From NCBI GenBank assembly GCA_949128135.1, contig OX421978.1, positions 86,617,507-86,681,506 of the forward strand: a stretch of DNA of 64,000 bases. Reading direction: 5' to 3'. Each line of letters opens with the position of its first letter. The stretch's first letter is position 1. The notes below the pieces were generated by a model. It ran no database searches, was not told the DNA's origin, and saw only the letters and a program-made list of their open reading frames with translations. The stretch comes from Parasteatoda lunata. Lineage: Eukaryota > Arthropoda > Arachnida > Araneae > Theridiidae. Both the position numbers and the translations under genes were made by a program. Positions 9,583-20,500 of the stretch are shown here, in pieces.

Positions 9583-10543
9583 GCGGCTTAGCGGATGGAG
9601 CTTTCGCCTTCTAATAAGGTGAACCGGGTTCGAATCCTAGCGATGCTTGGTCGATATGAATTCCGCATCCGGTTTGCACCGACCGCAATGCTGGTGTAAA
9701 ACACCCTCAGTGGTAGTCGGATCAAAGAATATATAATGTGAGAAGAAGTCTCGCTTCTCCGATACGTAGCAGGGGGCCAGCAAGGTCCCTTTGTATGACA
9801 AGAAAAGCGCCAAAGGTTTTTTAGCCGACGCATACGCACATCTTTAATCCATCATAGCGTCTCTAAACTTGTTTAACAACAAATCTTTCGCCATCTTTAA
9901 AGTGACTGTTTAAGGTGACATCTTTAAGTGACCGATATCTATTTAAATTATAAACCTATGTTAAAATAATGAATTATATTTATTTTTTAATGATTTCGTC
10001 ACAAGTAAATATTTTCCTTGTTTAATAAGTAAACCTTTTTCAAAGCCATATAGTCTGTAAAGAACAAAAGCAGACGGGTATTGAGTCACTTTTCATCAGC
10101 TGTTTGCATGAGTGGGGAGAAAGTTGTTTGTTGGGAGCGGAGGGGAATGGGGTTGCTTACGGGGTAAGGACGGAGGGACCCTCTCTTAGGGGGCAGGTTG
10201 TTTTCCTAGCAATACTTCCACACCTCGATGGAGGAAACCGTTGCCTCCGGAGCAAGTTTACATGGGGGGCTATGAGAGCTGGTCTTCTTCTCACTTATAT
10301 ATTCTTTGGTCGGTTTTCATGGGTTAAAGTCCCCTTGCTGTCAGGCTAACCATAGGAGGTTTTCCTCTCCATGTAACACAAATGTGTGTTAGTTTAATTA
10401 AAAAGTAGGTCCAATACTTGATAAAAGAGTTCCCTTGTGTTCGGGATTGGGTTCAAAATTACAAGGCTACGGAGTTAAGCATTAGTAGTCTTAAACCCAA
10501 GAATGGGTCAGCTGTTCAACGACGGTTATAAAACACTTTCATT
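9583..10543 (+). mobile_element. B-family SINE split by an inserted inverted-repeat element
   Basis: The head and 5' body lie at 9583-9722 (GCGGCTTAGCGGATGGAGCT, box B CGGGTTCGAATCC). The 3' body and alpha tail resume at about 10309 ('catgggttaaagtcccc ... ggttataaaac'). Aligned to the intact copy at 13818-14178 the two halves meet at the CGGAT/CATGGG point, so a single SINE was interrupted. Confidence 0.7.
9723..10308. mobile_element. 586-bp inverted-repeat element nested in a SINE
   Basis: The left end CAAAGAATATATAATGTGAG plus 'aagaag' is mirrored at the right end as 'cttcttctcacttatatattctttg'. The flanks GTCGGAT (left) and GTCGGTT (right) look like a target-site duplication of about 7-9 bp, as hAT or Mutator elements make. 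The interior is unusually G-rich (about 10090-10280) and encodes nothing convincing. Confidence 0.6.
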
Positions 10544-10659
10544 GAAAAAAATGTTTGCATTCATAATTTGTGGAGGGTGGCATTTTTATCTTGGTCTAAA
10601 TTAGAATGATCAACTTCGATGCTAAAATGACCATTTCTTTATGAAATGTTGTGAAATAT

Positions 10660-10785
10660 GCACCCTCGGTCCCTACGCAGACTGATCAAAGTGGTCACCC
10701 ATCCGCTTAATGACCGTAGTCAGTGAGGCTTGACTTTGGTGTTTTACTGGGAACCGTGTCTTTACGATCAGTCCACTGCGGCACC
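10660..10785 (-). mobile_element. 5S-like head fragment of the 5S SINE
   Basis: On the minus strand it runs from GCCGCAGTGGACTGATCG through the 5S-like block to 'gcgtagggaccgagggtgca'. The tail module is absent. Confidence 0.8.
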
Positions 10786-10789
10786 AATT

Positions 10790-11570
10790 TCAATTAAGAA
10801 AACCAAATTCAATAATAAAGAAATATGTATTCTATTCTCACCATATAAAACATTTTTTTAATTTCCTTTTCTTTTAAAAGAAAAACTATAATTTAGTTTG
10901 TTTTATTTTCAGCTGATGCAAACATGAAAAAACTAATTCAGAACTAGACATCGACTCCAGCCCTAAGATTTCAATACACAACGCGAACCTCTTAACTTTT
11001 TTGGTTTGATGTTTTCCTCATGAGTAAGGTGATCGTCGAAGAAAGGAAAGAGGTTTTTACCGATTCTATTATAGTTTGTCTATAGTAAGAGCTCCCCCAG
11101 CCATTCGTCTGGACATGTGGCGGTGACTGTGGTAAAGAGGTATAAGTATTTCAAGTAAGGGTGTGGGGTCATCATAGAAACAGGTTTTGGCTTGGATCGG
11201 CGAAAGAAAGGGAATCTTTTTCTTCGGTCTATTGTGTTAGCCTTAGAGTGAAGAGAAATGACACTCCCTAAAATGCGCTAATCTTGTTTCCATAGCAGCA
11301 GACGGCCTCAGACTTTGTGGCGGGAGGAGTTCTTACGGTCGACAAACTATAGGTAACAAGCTCTGCTTTGTGTATGCTTAAGAAAGAGAAAAACCTCTTT
11401 GAGAGCTCCAGAACCAGTTTTTGTTAATATTCAGAGCAAGATGAGATCTTTGCGATGAATATATTTACATTTGACTTTAAGCTTGGTTAACAATTAGCTT
11501 AGTTACGTCACAAAACGAAATTTTGGTTAGCTATCCACTGTCTTACCTAAAATCTAATTTTAAAACAATT
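10790..11570. other. No recognisable gene
   Basis: This is a mixed-composition stretch, including a moderately GC-rich part at 11080-11360. No long frame or family was recognised, and it may hold old repeat sequence. Confidence 0.4.
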
Positions 11571-11576
11571 ATTGGT

Positions 11577-11890
11577 CCCACAGAGGACACGGTTCCCAGC
11601 ATATCACCGAAGTCAAGCATCACTGGCTGCTGTCAGTGTGCGGGTGGATGACCACTTGGATTAGTTTGCGTAGGGACTGATGGTGTGCGGTATTGGGTCC
11701 CGTTAAACTGTTCTACCGTAAAGTGCTCGACTTCACGTGCAGGTCGTCGGGCTACCGAAGCGGAGGTGCCGCAAAGGATCGCAATTGTGATGGCTTGTCT
11801 TCGGATCATCCTCAGGGATATTTCCCTGACCGTCGCCAATAGCCCATTGTGCAGCTCTAGTGCGACGTAAATGAACTACAACAACAAAAT
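11577..11890 (+). mobile_element. 5S rRNA-headed SINE, near full length
   Basis: It shows the 5S-like segment (ATCACCGAAGTCAAGCATCA ... TGACCACTTGGATTAG), a central body and the shared tail module ('aaggatcgcaattgtgatgg ... tcgccaatagcccattgtgc'), ending ACTACAACAACAAAA. Confidence 0.88.
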
Positions 11891-12238
11891 CAATTATTGA
11901 TTAAAAAATTTCTTTTTTCATATTAAATATTTTCAAAATAATCGGGAGTCCATACGTAATATTAGGTTAATATATTTTGAATTGCTAACGAACTTTATTT
12001 ATGAAGATGAGGTTCCGTTAATATAAGAGTAATCATTTATGATTCCATAGCCGAAAAAACCGGGAACCTGTGATTTAATTTTTATAAAGGGCTAACAGTA
12101 TATAGAACCACAAATCTGCTATGCAAAAGAAAAATCAACGAAAGCAACAAATTCAAAATTGAGATTTTTATATATTTGGCATTTCTGTATGATAAGTTAC
12201 TAACTAAAAAAGAATTTTTTTTAAATTATAATTTTGTT

Positions 12239-12402
12239 TAAAAAGTCCTTACGGAGGCATATTTCTCCCAATACTTGATCCAGAATTTCCCTTGTTTTCT
12301 GGAGTCGGTTCAAAATTACTAGGCTACAGAGTTGAACATCAGTAGTCGTAAACCCTAAATTGGGTCGGCTGTTCAACGACGGTTATAAAATAAAATAACA
12401 TT
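12239..12402 (+). mobile_element. B-family SINE, 3' part (tail alpha)
   Basis: It begins at 'aaaaagtccttacggaggc' and ends 'gttcaacgacggttataaaataaaat'. The tRNA-like head is missing. Confidence 0.75.
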
Positions 12403-12404
12403 CA

Positions 12405-13806
12405 TGTATTTTCAATATTGAAAATAAGTTAAAAGGACAGCACTACGGTACACCCAAGCTTACGGCAAGATTCGATACGAAAAGTAGTAAACAAATAAAA
12501 ACTAACATAATAATTATAATAAGAAAATCAACAAAAAACTACTCAATCTTGATTACAGTTTTATTGATTGATAACAAATAATTTTATTGATTTTAAACAA
12601 TATTGATTGATATAAAGTTATTTTATTGAAAAATGTTTTTATAAAAAAAAATAAAACTTCAAAATAAAACAACTTGCATCTATAGCACAATCAAAAAAGA
12701 ATCATCATAAAAAAAATTTCAGGAACAGAAGTTTAGTAAAAACATTAAAGTGAGTAATTTTTTTTAAAAAGTTTATTAGGTTTTCACACATGTAAGACAT
12801 AACTTTAAGGTTTTTTATATTATGTTGTGGGGGTAAAAATAATTTTAAATCAAATTTCCCAAAGTAATATATGTAATAGGCTATCACTAAAATATACTGC
12901 TCATAAATATCCTAAAAGTAGGCAGTACCCTGATATTATAGATAATATTAGGGTAGAGAAATTTTTTTGAACTGAAAACATATTTAGAACAAATAAAAAT
13001 TATATTTAATTGAAAACCTAAGTTACTTTTGGAAAAATGAAAAGATTTTTATTTTTAAATTTTGCATTAGGTAATTTTGCATTCCCAGTAAAGTATTCCA
13101 TTTTGCATTCCCAGTAAAGAGTAAATTCTTGTCTAAAAAAACTGATTGCATCTGGCTACTAGGGGGGGGGGGGGGGAGAGGAACCCTAGAAACAGATCAT
13201 TACTTCAACTCTCTATAAACAAGCATGTAAAATTTCTTGGAAGGTTAATGATATTGGTAAGTTAAAAATGATATTGAAGTTCTTATTAAATTGCTAATTT
13301 GTCATAAAAAGTTTTGTATAAAATAATTTCATTAGGAAGATTATTTAATTTACGAAAAAATTTAAAAAATAATAATAGCTGAATTTAGACAGAATTAGGA
13401 TTTTTTAATGCTTTTTTTTCTTTATAAAAAAACTCATCGGTCCAAATCATTGACCCAATTGGGTCCAATCCAAATTTCAGACCAATTTTATTGAAAGGTG
13501 GAAAATTATAAATATAAAATGAGGCAGAATCATTTTATCAAAAGGAACATAATATTCATGATAAATAAATAATTAGTACTTAAAATATTTAAATGAAAAG
13601 AAGAAAAAAAAAATTATAAAAAAAAATAAATAATAACTCTTGGCCTAATTCTGACCATACTAGTTTTAAAAAAATGCGAAATATGTCAGGAAAAATATTA
13701 AATAATAATTATATTTGACAGTAAATAATGAGTACTTTCATCTATATTTTACTGGGTTCTTTTTTAAGTATGTCAGTTTTGAAAGAAAAAAAATAGAAAC
13801 TGGAAG
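12405..13806. other. AT-rich intergenic DNA
   Basis: No gene was found. Short TTTTATTGAT-like repeats occur at 12550-12640 and a G15 run at 13162-13176. Confidence 0.5.
13162..13176. repeat. Poly-G run (15 G)
   Basis: Fifteen consecutive G residues stand out in an AT-rich region. The length may be uncertain because of sequencing error. Confidence 0.85.
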
Positions 13807-14189
13807 AAAATTGAGCTAGGTGGCTCAGGAGAGATAGCGCTCACCTCCAAATGGGGTAACCCTGGTTCAAATCTCAACAGCGGCTAGTTGATTCGACCAC
13901 AATGTTGTCATAAAATATCCTCAGTGGCAGACATATCACGGGTTAAAATCTCTTTGTTGGGATAACAACAGGAGGTTTTCGTGGTTTTTCTCTCCATGTA
14001 ATGCAAATGTGGGTTATTTTTATCAAAAAAGTCCTCCACAAAGGCAAATTTCTCCAAATACTTGATTCAGAAGTTCCCTTGTCCTTCAGATTGGGTTCAA
14101 AATGACAAGGCTACCGAGTTTAACATTGTTAGTCGTAAACTCAAAAATGGGTCGGCTGTTCAATGAGGGTATTAAAATAAAATTGAGCT
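13807..14189 (+). mobile_element. B-family SINE, full length, with perfect 11-bp target duplication
   Basis: The element (13818-14178) is flanked by perfect AAAATTGAGCT repeats at 13807-13817 and 14179-14189. It has a tRNA-like head (GTGGCTCAGGAGAGATAGCG, box B TGGTTCAAATCTC), a body with 'ctccatgtaatgcaaatgtg', and tail alpha ending 'gggtattaaaat'. Target duplications and the tail are typical of LINE-mediated retroposition. Confidence 0.9.
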
Positions 14190-15490
14190 GGAAATTTTTA
14201 TAGTCAATCTCACTGTTTGTAAAGGCAATATTTACAGGCAATAATTTTAAGCCAACAACTCAACATCACATAAAATAAATTTATAACAACTTATAAGTGT
14301 TTAATGCAAATTTATCAACAATTGTATTTTTCACTTTACATTTTTAAAATTGTAAGCAACAGTTCAAACTAAAAACACATTAAACAGGAAAACTAGTTTA
14401 AATTAGAGAAATAAAGAACATCTATGTTGTTTGACTGATACACAAATAAAAATGTATTACTTTTCAAAATTTTTAACAACAAATTAGGTACTATCTCAAA
14501 ACAAATTTAAATCACCAGGGAAAATGTTTAATAAATTTAAAATAAATCTGTACATAAAAATTTAATAAATTTAAATCAAATTGTGAATTTTCAATAAGTA
14601 ACCTGCATTTACACGATGCAGCTTACAAGAAATAGACTAAAAAGTATTAAAAATTCAAAACATGAAAACCAATCACAATTATATGTCATTGCTTAGAAAG
14701 CTATTTTGATTTATAAACTTATACTCTAATAAAGCGTTCATATTATAAAAGATGAGATTATAAAAATAAAACTATTTACAACAAAATGAGCAATTATTTT
14801 TTAAATTTATAATTGTAAAAAGATTTTTCTTTTTAAGTAAAATATAAGGAAATAACGCATACCAAAATATCCCTAAAATTTTTTTCCTTGATAAAAACAC
14901 CAGCTGCCTCAGTCCCCTTCATTAACATGATAGCTCCATAGGCAATGCATAGACTACAGGCTCAAAATAAAAATGTCCAATATCTAAATTTTTAAAAATC
15001 TTAATCATAAAATGGAATTCACAATTAAAAATCTCCACTTAATAGCATAAATCATGCTTTTCTTAGATTTCTCTAAAGAGTGGGATGTTTGACAAAAGTT
15101 TCCTTAGATACAGTAGAGTATTCCTTTATATTAAAACTCACAACTTTGAATAAAAATAGATTGTAGTAATTTTTATTAAATAAGATAAATATAGCACTCT
15201 TAATGCAAATTTAGTTTATTTTAAACAAATATGTTCAGTGAGCTTAAAAAGGAATATATCACCTTGAATAACATTTGTTCCAATGATCTCAAATATACTA
15301 ACTATAAATTAAGTTACAGAATCAGTAACAAAATGTGCTCTCACAAAAATCAACCAATTTAAATTCGTAACAACCTAAATACGAATTGGGTAGCTGTAAT
15401 TTAGAAAATAAGGTCCCAATATTTTAGTCACGAAAGATTAGGCCTCTTAAAGTTAATAATTTCACCCTTTGGATATTTGATTATTCAGGG
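14190..15490. other. AT-rich intergenic DNA downstream of TECPR2
   Basis: No convincing coding frame or repeat family was recognised. Confidence 0.45.
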
Positions 15491-15499
15491 TGAGTAGCC

Positions 15500-16065
15500 A
15501 CATCTTTTAACAAAAAATAAGTAACTCTTAAAAAAATATTTTTAAGCACTATATATATTTAACAAAATACAAAATAATTTTCAAAGACTTAACATGATCA
15601 TGATAATAAAAATTAGTTTCTGACAAATAACTCTTTTCCCGATTACGTTAGCCACCAGAAAAAGATCGAGAAATGTTTGGTTCGATTTCAGAGGGTGGAA
15701 AATGAAGCCTGGAATTGCAAAACGCAGCAGAGTTGCACACAAGAGTGCAATAATCTCACAGATTTCAGCTCAGTATAAGCACATGCGGACCCACAAGTAT
15801 TTCATCAAACATGTAAAATGATTGATGCTTTCATACGCTATGGACCAACAGTACATCAAAATGCATTGTTTTTAAATGAATTTTGAAAACGTTGAATAGA
15901 ACAATGTGAAAACCACGCTTTTGCCCAACACATGGCGAAAATCGACATGAAAAGAAAAAAAACTCATTTTCGAGAAGGGAAGTTTAAGCACTTTTAAAAA
16001 CATCCAATAAAAAAAAGCACTTTTTAAAAACGAAAATAAGCACGTTTAAGCACTTTTTAAAAACG
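15500..16065 (+). repeat. Dispersed repeat, possible hAT-like MITE (copy 1)
   Basis: It shares a long stretch with 30600-31190, including 'tttctgacaa', 'ttcgatttca(g/c)agggtggaaaatgaagcc' and 'gagtgcaa(t/g)aatctcac'. Both copies end in GCACTTTTTAAAAA-type sequence. Confidence 0.6.
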
Positions 16066-16159
16066 GCACACACCATAACATTGATTTGAACAAACCAAAA
16101 ACCCTTAGTACATAAATAGAGAATTCATTCATCTAAAAATAAACATATTACTTTTAATA

Positions 16160-16555
16160 GTTTAAAATAATAATTTTTTTAATAATTACTAATTTTATTC
16201 AAAAATGTTTGAAAAAGTTTTCAATTGTAAGGACCACATATTTTTTCATGTGTTCCTAATTACATTGTTTAATAAACATTTTTTTTAAAACTATGTAGTA
16301 TTAAATAAATACAAAATTTGAAGAAAATCACTCAAATTGTTAACGATTGATAACATACAAAAAAAAAAGATACATTTTTAAATTTTCATTTCTTAAGAAC
16401 TATTTAACCGATTTTGTTTAAATTTCGTATTTTCAACCATTTGAACCATTAACATTGGCACCTAATTCATGAAAATCTGATCATTAAAAGAAAAGTTATC
16501 CAAGATGGTATCTTTCTTTTCTATTGTTCACAGTACGTAGCCATTTGAAAATAAT
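16160..16555. mobile_element. Long-TIR mariner-like element, right-end fragment
   Basis: It contains 'tttcatttcttaagaacta', 'aaaatctgatcattaaaag' and a terminal 'ttgttcacagtac', which correspond to the right inverted end and interior of the 27.7-kb copy. The left end was not seen. Confidence 0.5.
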
Positions 16556-16954
16556 GGATAAATGAAAATAATGAAATAATAATTAAAAAAAAACATCTAA
16601 TAAAACACCACATATAATTCTAGTTGTACTCTTACCCGTTTAACTATAACCTTAAAAAAACGCCCTTCTTATAGTTTTTGTGTTTAGACTAGCATTTGGT
16701 ATCATCATACTAAAATGACAATAAATTTAAAAGTCAAAATTTGATCATCACATTAAAATGATAGTCATAATAGTTTACATAAACTTATAAAATAATTGAA
16801 AAATAGCACTTGAATATTAAACGACACACGTGATGTATATCTTAAGTATAAGGTTGAAAGAGTATAAAAAATTTTTAAAAAATTAAAAATTTTACTAAAC
16901 AAAAATTTATTTAAAAAGTATATTTTGTCTTTTTTTTGTGAGCTTATTTTATGA

Positions 16955-16960
16955 TTTATT
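16955..16960 (-). terminator. Candidate poly(A) signal of TECPR2
   Basis: TTTATT on the plus strand gives AATAAA on the minus strand, 459 bases after the TECPR2 stop. It is the nearest canonical hexamer. Transcript data would be needed to confirm it. Confidence 0.3.
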
Positions 16961-17418
16961 ATTATGAATTTAGCAACTTTTGAAAAACAATATCCTATAT
17001 TTATGACAGTAAAACTATCTTAAATCTTACACACAATAGCTTAAATCAAAACCAAATTAACCCTCCAAGCGTAGAACTATTAATAACATTGTACTGAAAT
17101 TTCCTCACGCCAAACTCACATTATATAGGAATAATCAGTTTTTGCAAGACAAAAAAGCACCATCAATTTTAAGTGCAAATAAAGTTGGGACTGAAAATAA
17201 GCAGAGGGTTAAATAATAAAATTTTTAACAACTCTGAATAAAATTGGTAAAAAAAATTTTTAAAAAAAAGCAAACATAAAAATATATATAAGAACTCTTA
17301 AACAGTCTAGTAACAATATCACAAAATAGAAATTTCATCATTTAAAATCTGAAATGATTCACTATCCACCAATGATGATTCAGATTAAACAATTCATTAA
17401 AAAGCAGATAATAAAGAT

Positions 17419-17585
17419 TTATGATTCCTCATCAGTTTCTGCCATAATATCCTCCCAATCATCTTCAGAAATACTTCGATTTGGTGTCTTCTTTAAACTA
17501 TCATTTGGCACGCAATTCAGGAAGAAAGAGGAATGTCGAAACACACAGTCATTTTTTATTCCCCACAAATCATCATCTTGAGTCA
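17419..17585 (-). CDS. TECPR2: TECPR2 exon 15 (C-terminus, LIR motif)
   Basis: The exon encodes residues 1203-1257, beginning with the split Val codon then TQDDDLWGIKN. It ends in an acidic stretch with SEDDWEDIMAETDEES and TAA. WEDI fits the W-x-x-I core of an ATG8-binding LIR with acidic residues before it. In human TECPR2 the equivalent motif is at the extreme C-terminus, whereas here eight residues follow. Confidence 0.92.
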
Positions 17586-20500
17586 CTATAAAAAAAAAAT
17601 TAACATACAATTACATTACAATTCAAACATACACTCACATATATATATATAGAGAGAGAGAGAGACAGTGAAACTTCCTGTAAGCGGACGTGAACAGTCA
17701 TTTTGGCCCTGAAAAGTCATTTTCGATCAAAGCGCACACTACTCTTTCTAAATTTGAAAAAAAAAAAAAAAAAAAAAAAAAACTATTTCTGCTTTAAATT
17801 GTAATCTAGAAAAATGCAACTTTTCACCATTTTTAAAGTATATAAATTTTTTGTCTTATCCTTAACTAAAAATATTATTAAACTATTTCACTACTGAAGA
17901 ATCAGTCTTTCTCCTGTCACCTTGCCTTATCTTTGTAAAGAAAGGAGAGAGAATGATACTGCTTTCCTGAAATAATTCGGACAGCCGCATGTTATGATTT
18001 TTACATCTGGACCACACACATTATCAAGTTGAAATGACATTTTAAATGTTCCCCATTGAAAATTTCTTTAATTTTCTTATCTATTTGAAGACTGTATTTA
18101 ATAAAATTGGGGTAAAGAAAGAGAACAGAAGTATAATCTTTGAGGTGTTGATATAAATGAAACATTTATTCAGACACTTGATAGCTGATCAATTGTGAGT
18201 AATCAATTCCTTAGGTCTTCATGACTTACAGGTATGCATTGCTTTTTTTTTGTTTTTTTTTTTGTGAATACATGGGAGGTTTACTTTCAAAAAGGTATTA
18301 ACCACGCTACCTATCAAATGATAGGTATGTGTAAGGATATGTAAACCTAATAATTGAAACCGACTGAGGACTGAAAGCTCCTATTCGGTATCATATGTCT
18401 TACCTAAGTATCTATGCTAATAGAAAAATTATATTCATTTATCTGTAGTCAATCTAGAATTATGTATTTACATCTAACTTCTTTCTTTTTTATCTATCTT
18501 AAAGTTTAAATAAATAACCTTGTAGATAGTTATTGTAGATTATTTAATTATTTCTACATCTTTGAAAATATTCTAAAAACAATTTACGATGTTACACTTC
18601 GCTATTAGGGTACCCTTCCCGTAAACAGAAAATTTTTTTGGTCCCAAGAATGTTCGCTTAACGGAGATTTTACTGTATATATATATATATATATAAGGAA
18701 AAAGATTTTAATAAACATTATAATATTAAACCAATGAAAGATTTTGCTTCCCCCTTTAAGAATAATGATGTATATAAACTGCAAGATATTATTATTAACT
18801 TTTCTTTTATTAAATTAGACTTAAAAATTCTTTGTTCAAAAAAGCTAAACTGAGTAAAATTTCCTCAAGTAAAAAGAACAATTTAGATCCTTTATATTTC
18901 GTTATTAACTTTCAAAACCCTATTTTCGATAATTATAGTAAGTTATTGTTTGTTAGTGACAAGAAGTAAAGAATAAAGAGTTATAAATAGATTTTGTTTG
19001 CGATTTAGTCGCGACAGTGAATTAATAAGTTTTACATTTGTATTGAAATTAAAAGTTAGCCGTTACATCGATTGTTAAGAAAATAATAAAAACATTTATA
19101 CATTAGCTTTTTTATAAAACGTGATAAAAATTAAATAATTTGTTTAACTTAATTACAATTTGATTAAGAATGATTAAAAATAAATAAATTCCTGAAATAA
19201 AAGAAATTTTAAAAGCTAGGAAATGTCTATTGTTGCATCAAAACATTTTTATACAAAAACCATAGATTAAACATACCAGACAAGGAATTCATATTCCCAG
19301 GAATTTGTTTCCAGTAATCTCCGCATGGACTTTTTTCAGATACACCAAATCTTCGGTAAATTTTCCCTGAGTTTTTAAGAAGCCACACTGCATTTTTGCT
19401 GATGCACAAATCTTTAGCCTTCAGCTCTGGAACACATGTCCACTTTTTTCCAATAGGTAAATTATTAGATACACCTTCACGAACATAAACACTCCGTTTA
19501 TTATCTATAGCCCACACTGGATGGCCAAGAGGACCAACATAAACCTAAAATAAATTAGGGAAAGTTTTACACTATTTTTTTAAGAATTCAAGATAGCATT
19601 AGTGAAGAATTCTATTCATAAAGTAAAGGGATTTATTTAACAATCAACAGATGAATATTAAAATCTTAGTTTAAAAAAACTATAAAAAAAAAAGAATTTG
19701 TATAAATTATTCTAATGAGGAAACAAGTTCTTTTTTGTAAATTAAACTTTTCAAAAAAGTGGACAATTAGTCCTCCTTCCATTTTGCAATGTAGACAATC
19801 ATATGTAGTCAACTTACGTTAACTCAACTAGTTGCTTCAACTTTATTCAAAATCTAAACAAATACTAGCTTTGAAACCCGCTTGTTTCTCCCCAAGCAGG
19901 GTTTGTTACATAACAGAAATAGTTTAACCTCATTCCTGGCTTCAAATAACAACAAAAGTTGAGGCAAATATTTATAGAAAAAACAGCTCCACTTTATACC
20001 TCCGATTGTCTATTAAACAGGACTTAAGTTGAATTACACTGAGGAACAAATTTTTCGTTGCATTTACACAAGTACTTGATCTAACTTAATTCGGGTGTGG
20101 GGATTTCAAATTAGAAATTAGCTTTGTTCTGAAAGCTACAGATATTATTAAAAAGGATATTTTTAGTTTATTTTTTTTATCAGAATGAGCAAGTTTACTT
20201 TAAAAAAAACTATAGGTTTACATACATTAATATACTTTTGTCTGCTCCTTTTAAAATAACACTACAGACATAAATGACCTTAACAAATCTGCTGCAGTTT
20301 CGATAAAAATAAAATACTTCATGATCAAATATGAAATACCTTAGTGAAAGTAACTTCTGTGTTGTTGTTTTGATTCACTAAAGATAGTGGAAGCTTCTTC
20401 CCTATGGCAGAAAGCTTGAATGGAAAAATAAAAAGTTTAGCTCTGTGAATAAAAGAATAACACACAAAGAAATTTGTAAATATTTAATCATTACAGTCTT

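Noticed and set aside
9583..9650. tRNA-like sequence as a functional tRNA
   Set aside because: It is the head of a B-family SINE; the acceptor stem has no 3' partner.
9723..9845. Third type of SINE tail joined to head B
   Set aside because: The sequence reappears inverted at 10275-10308 just before the rest of the same SINE, so it is a nested insertion.
20338..20420. Extra TECPR2 exon between exons 13 and 14
   Set aside because: Exons 13 and 14 join in phase 0 and align continuously with human TECPR2 without it.
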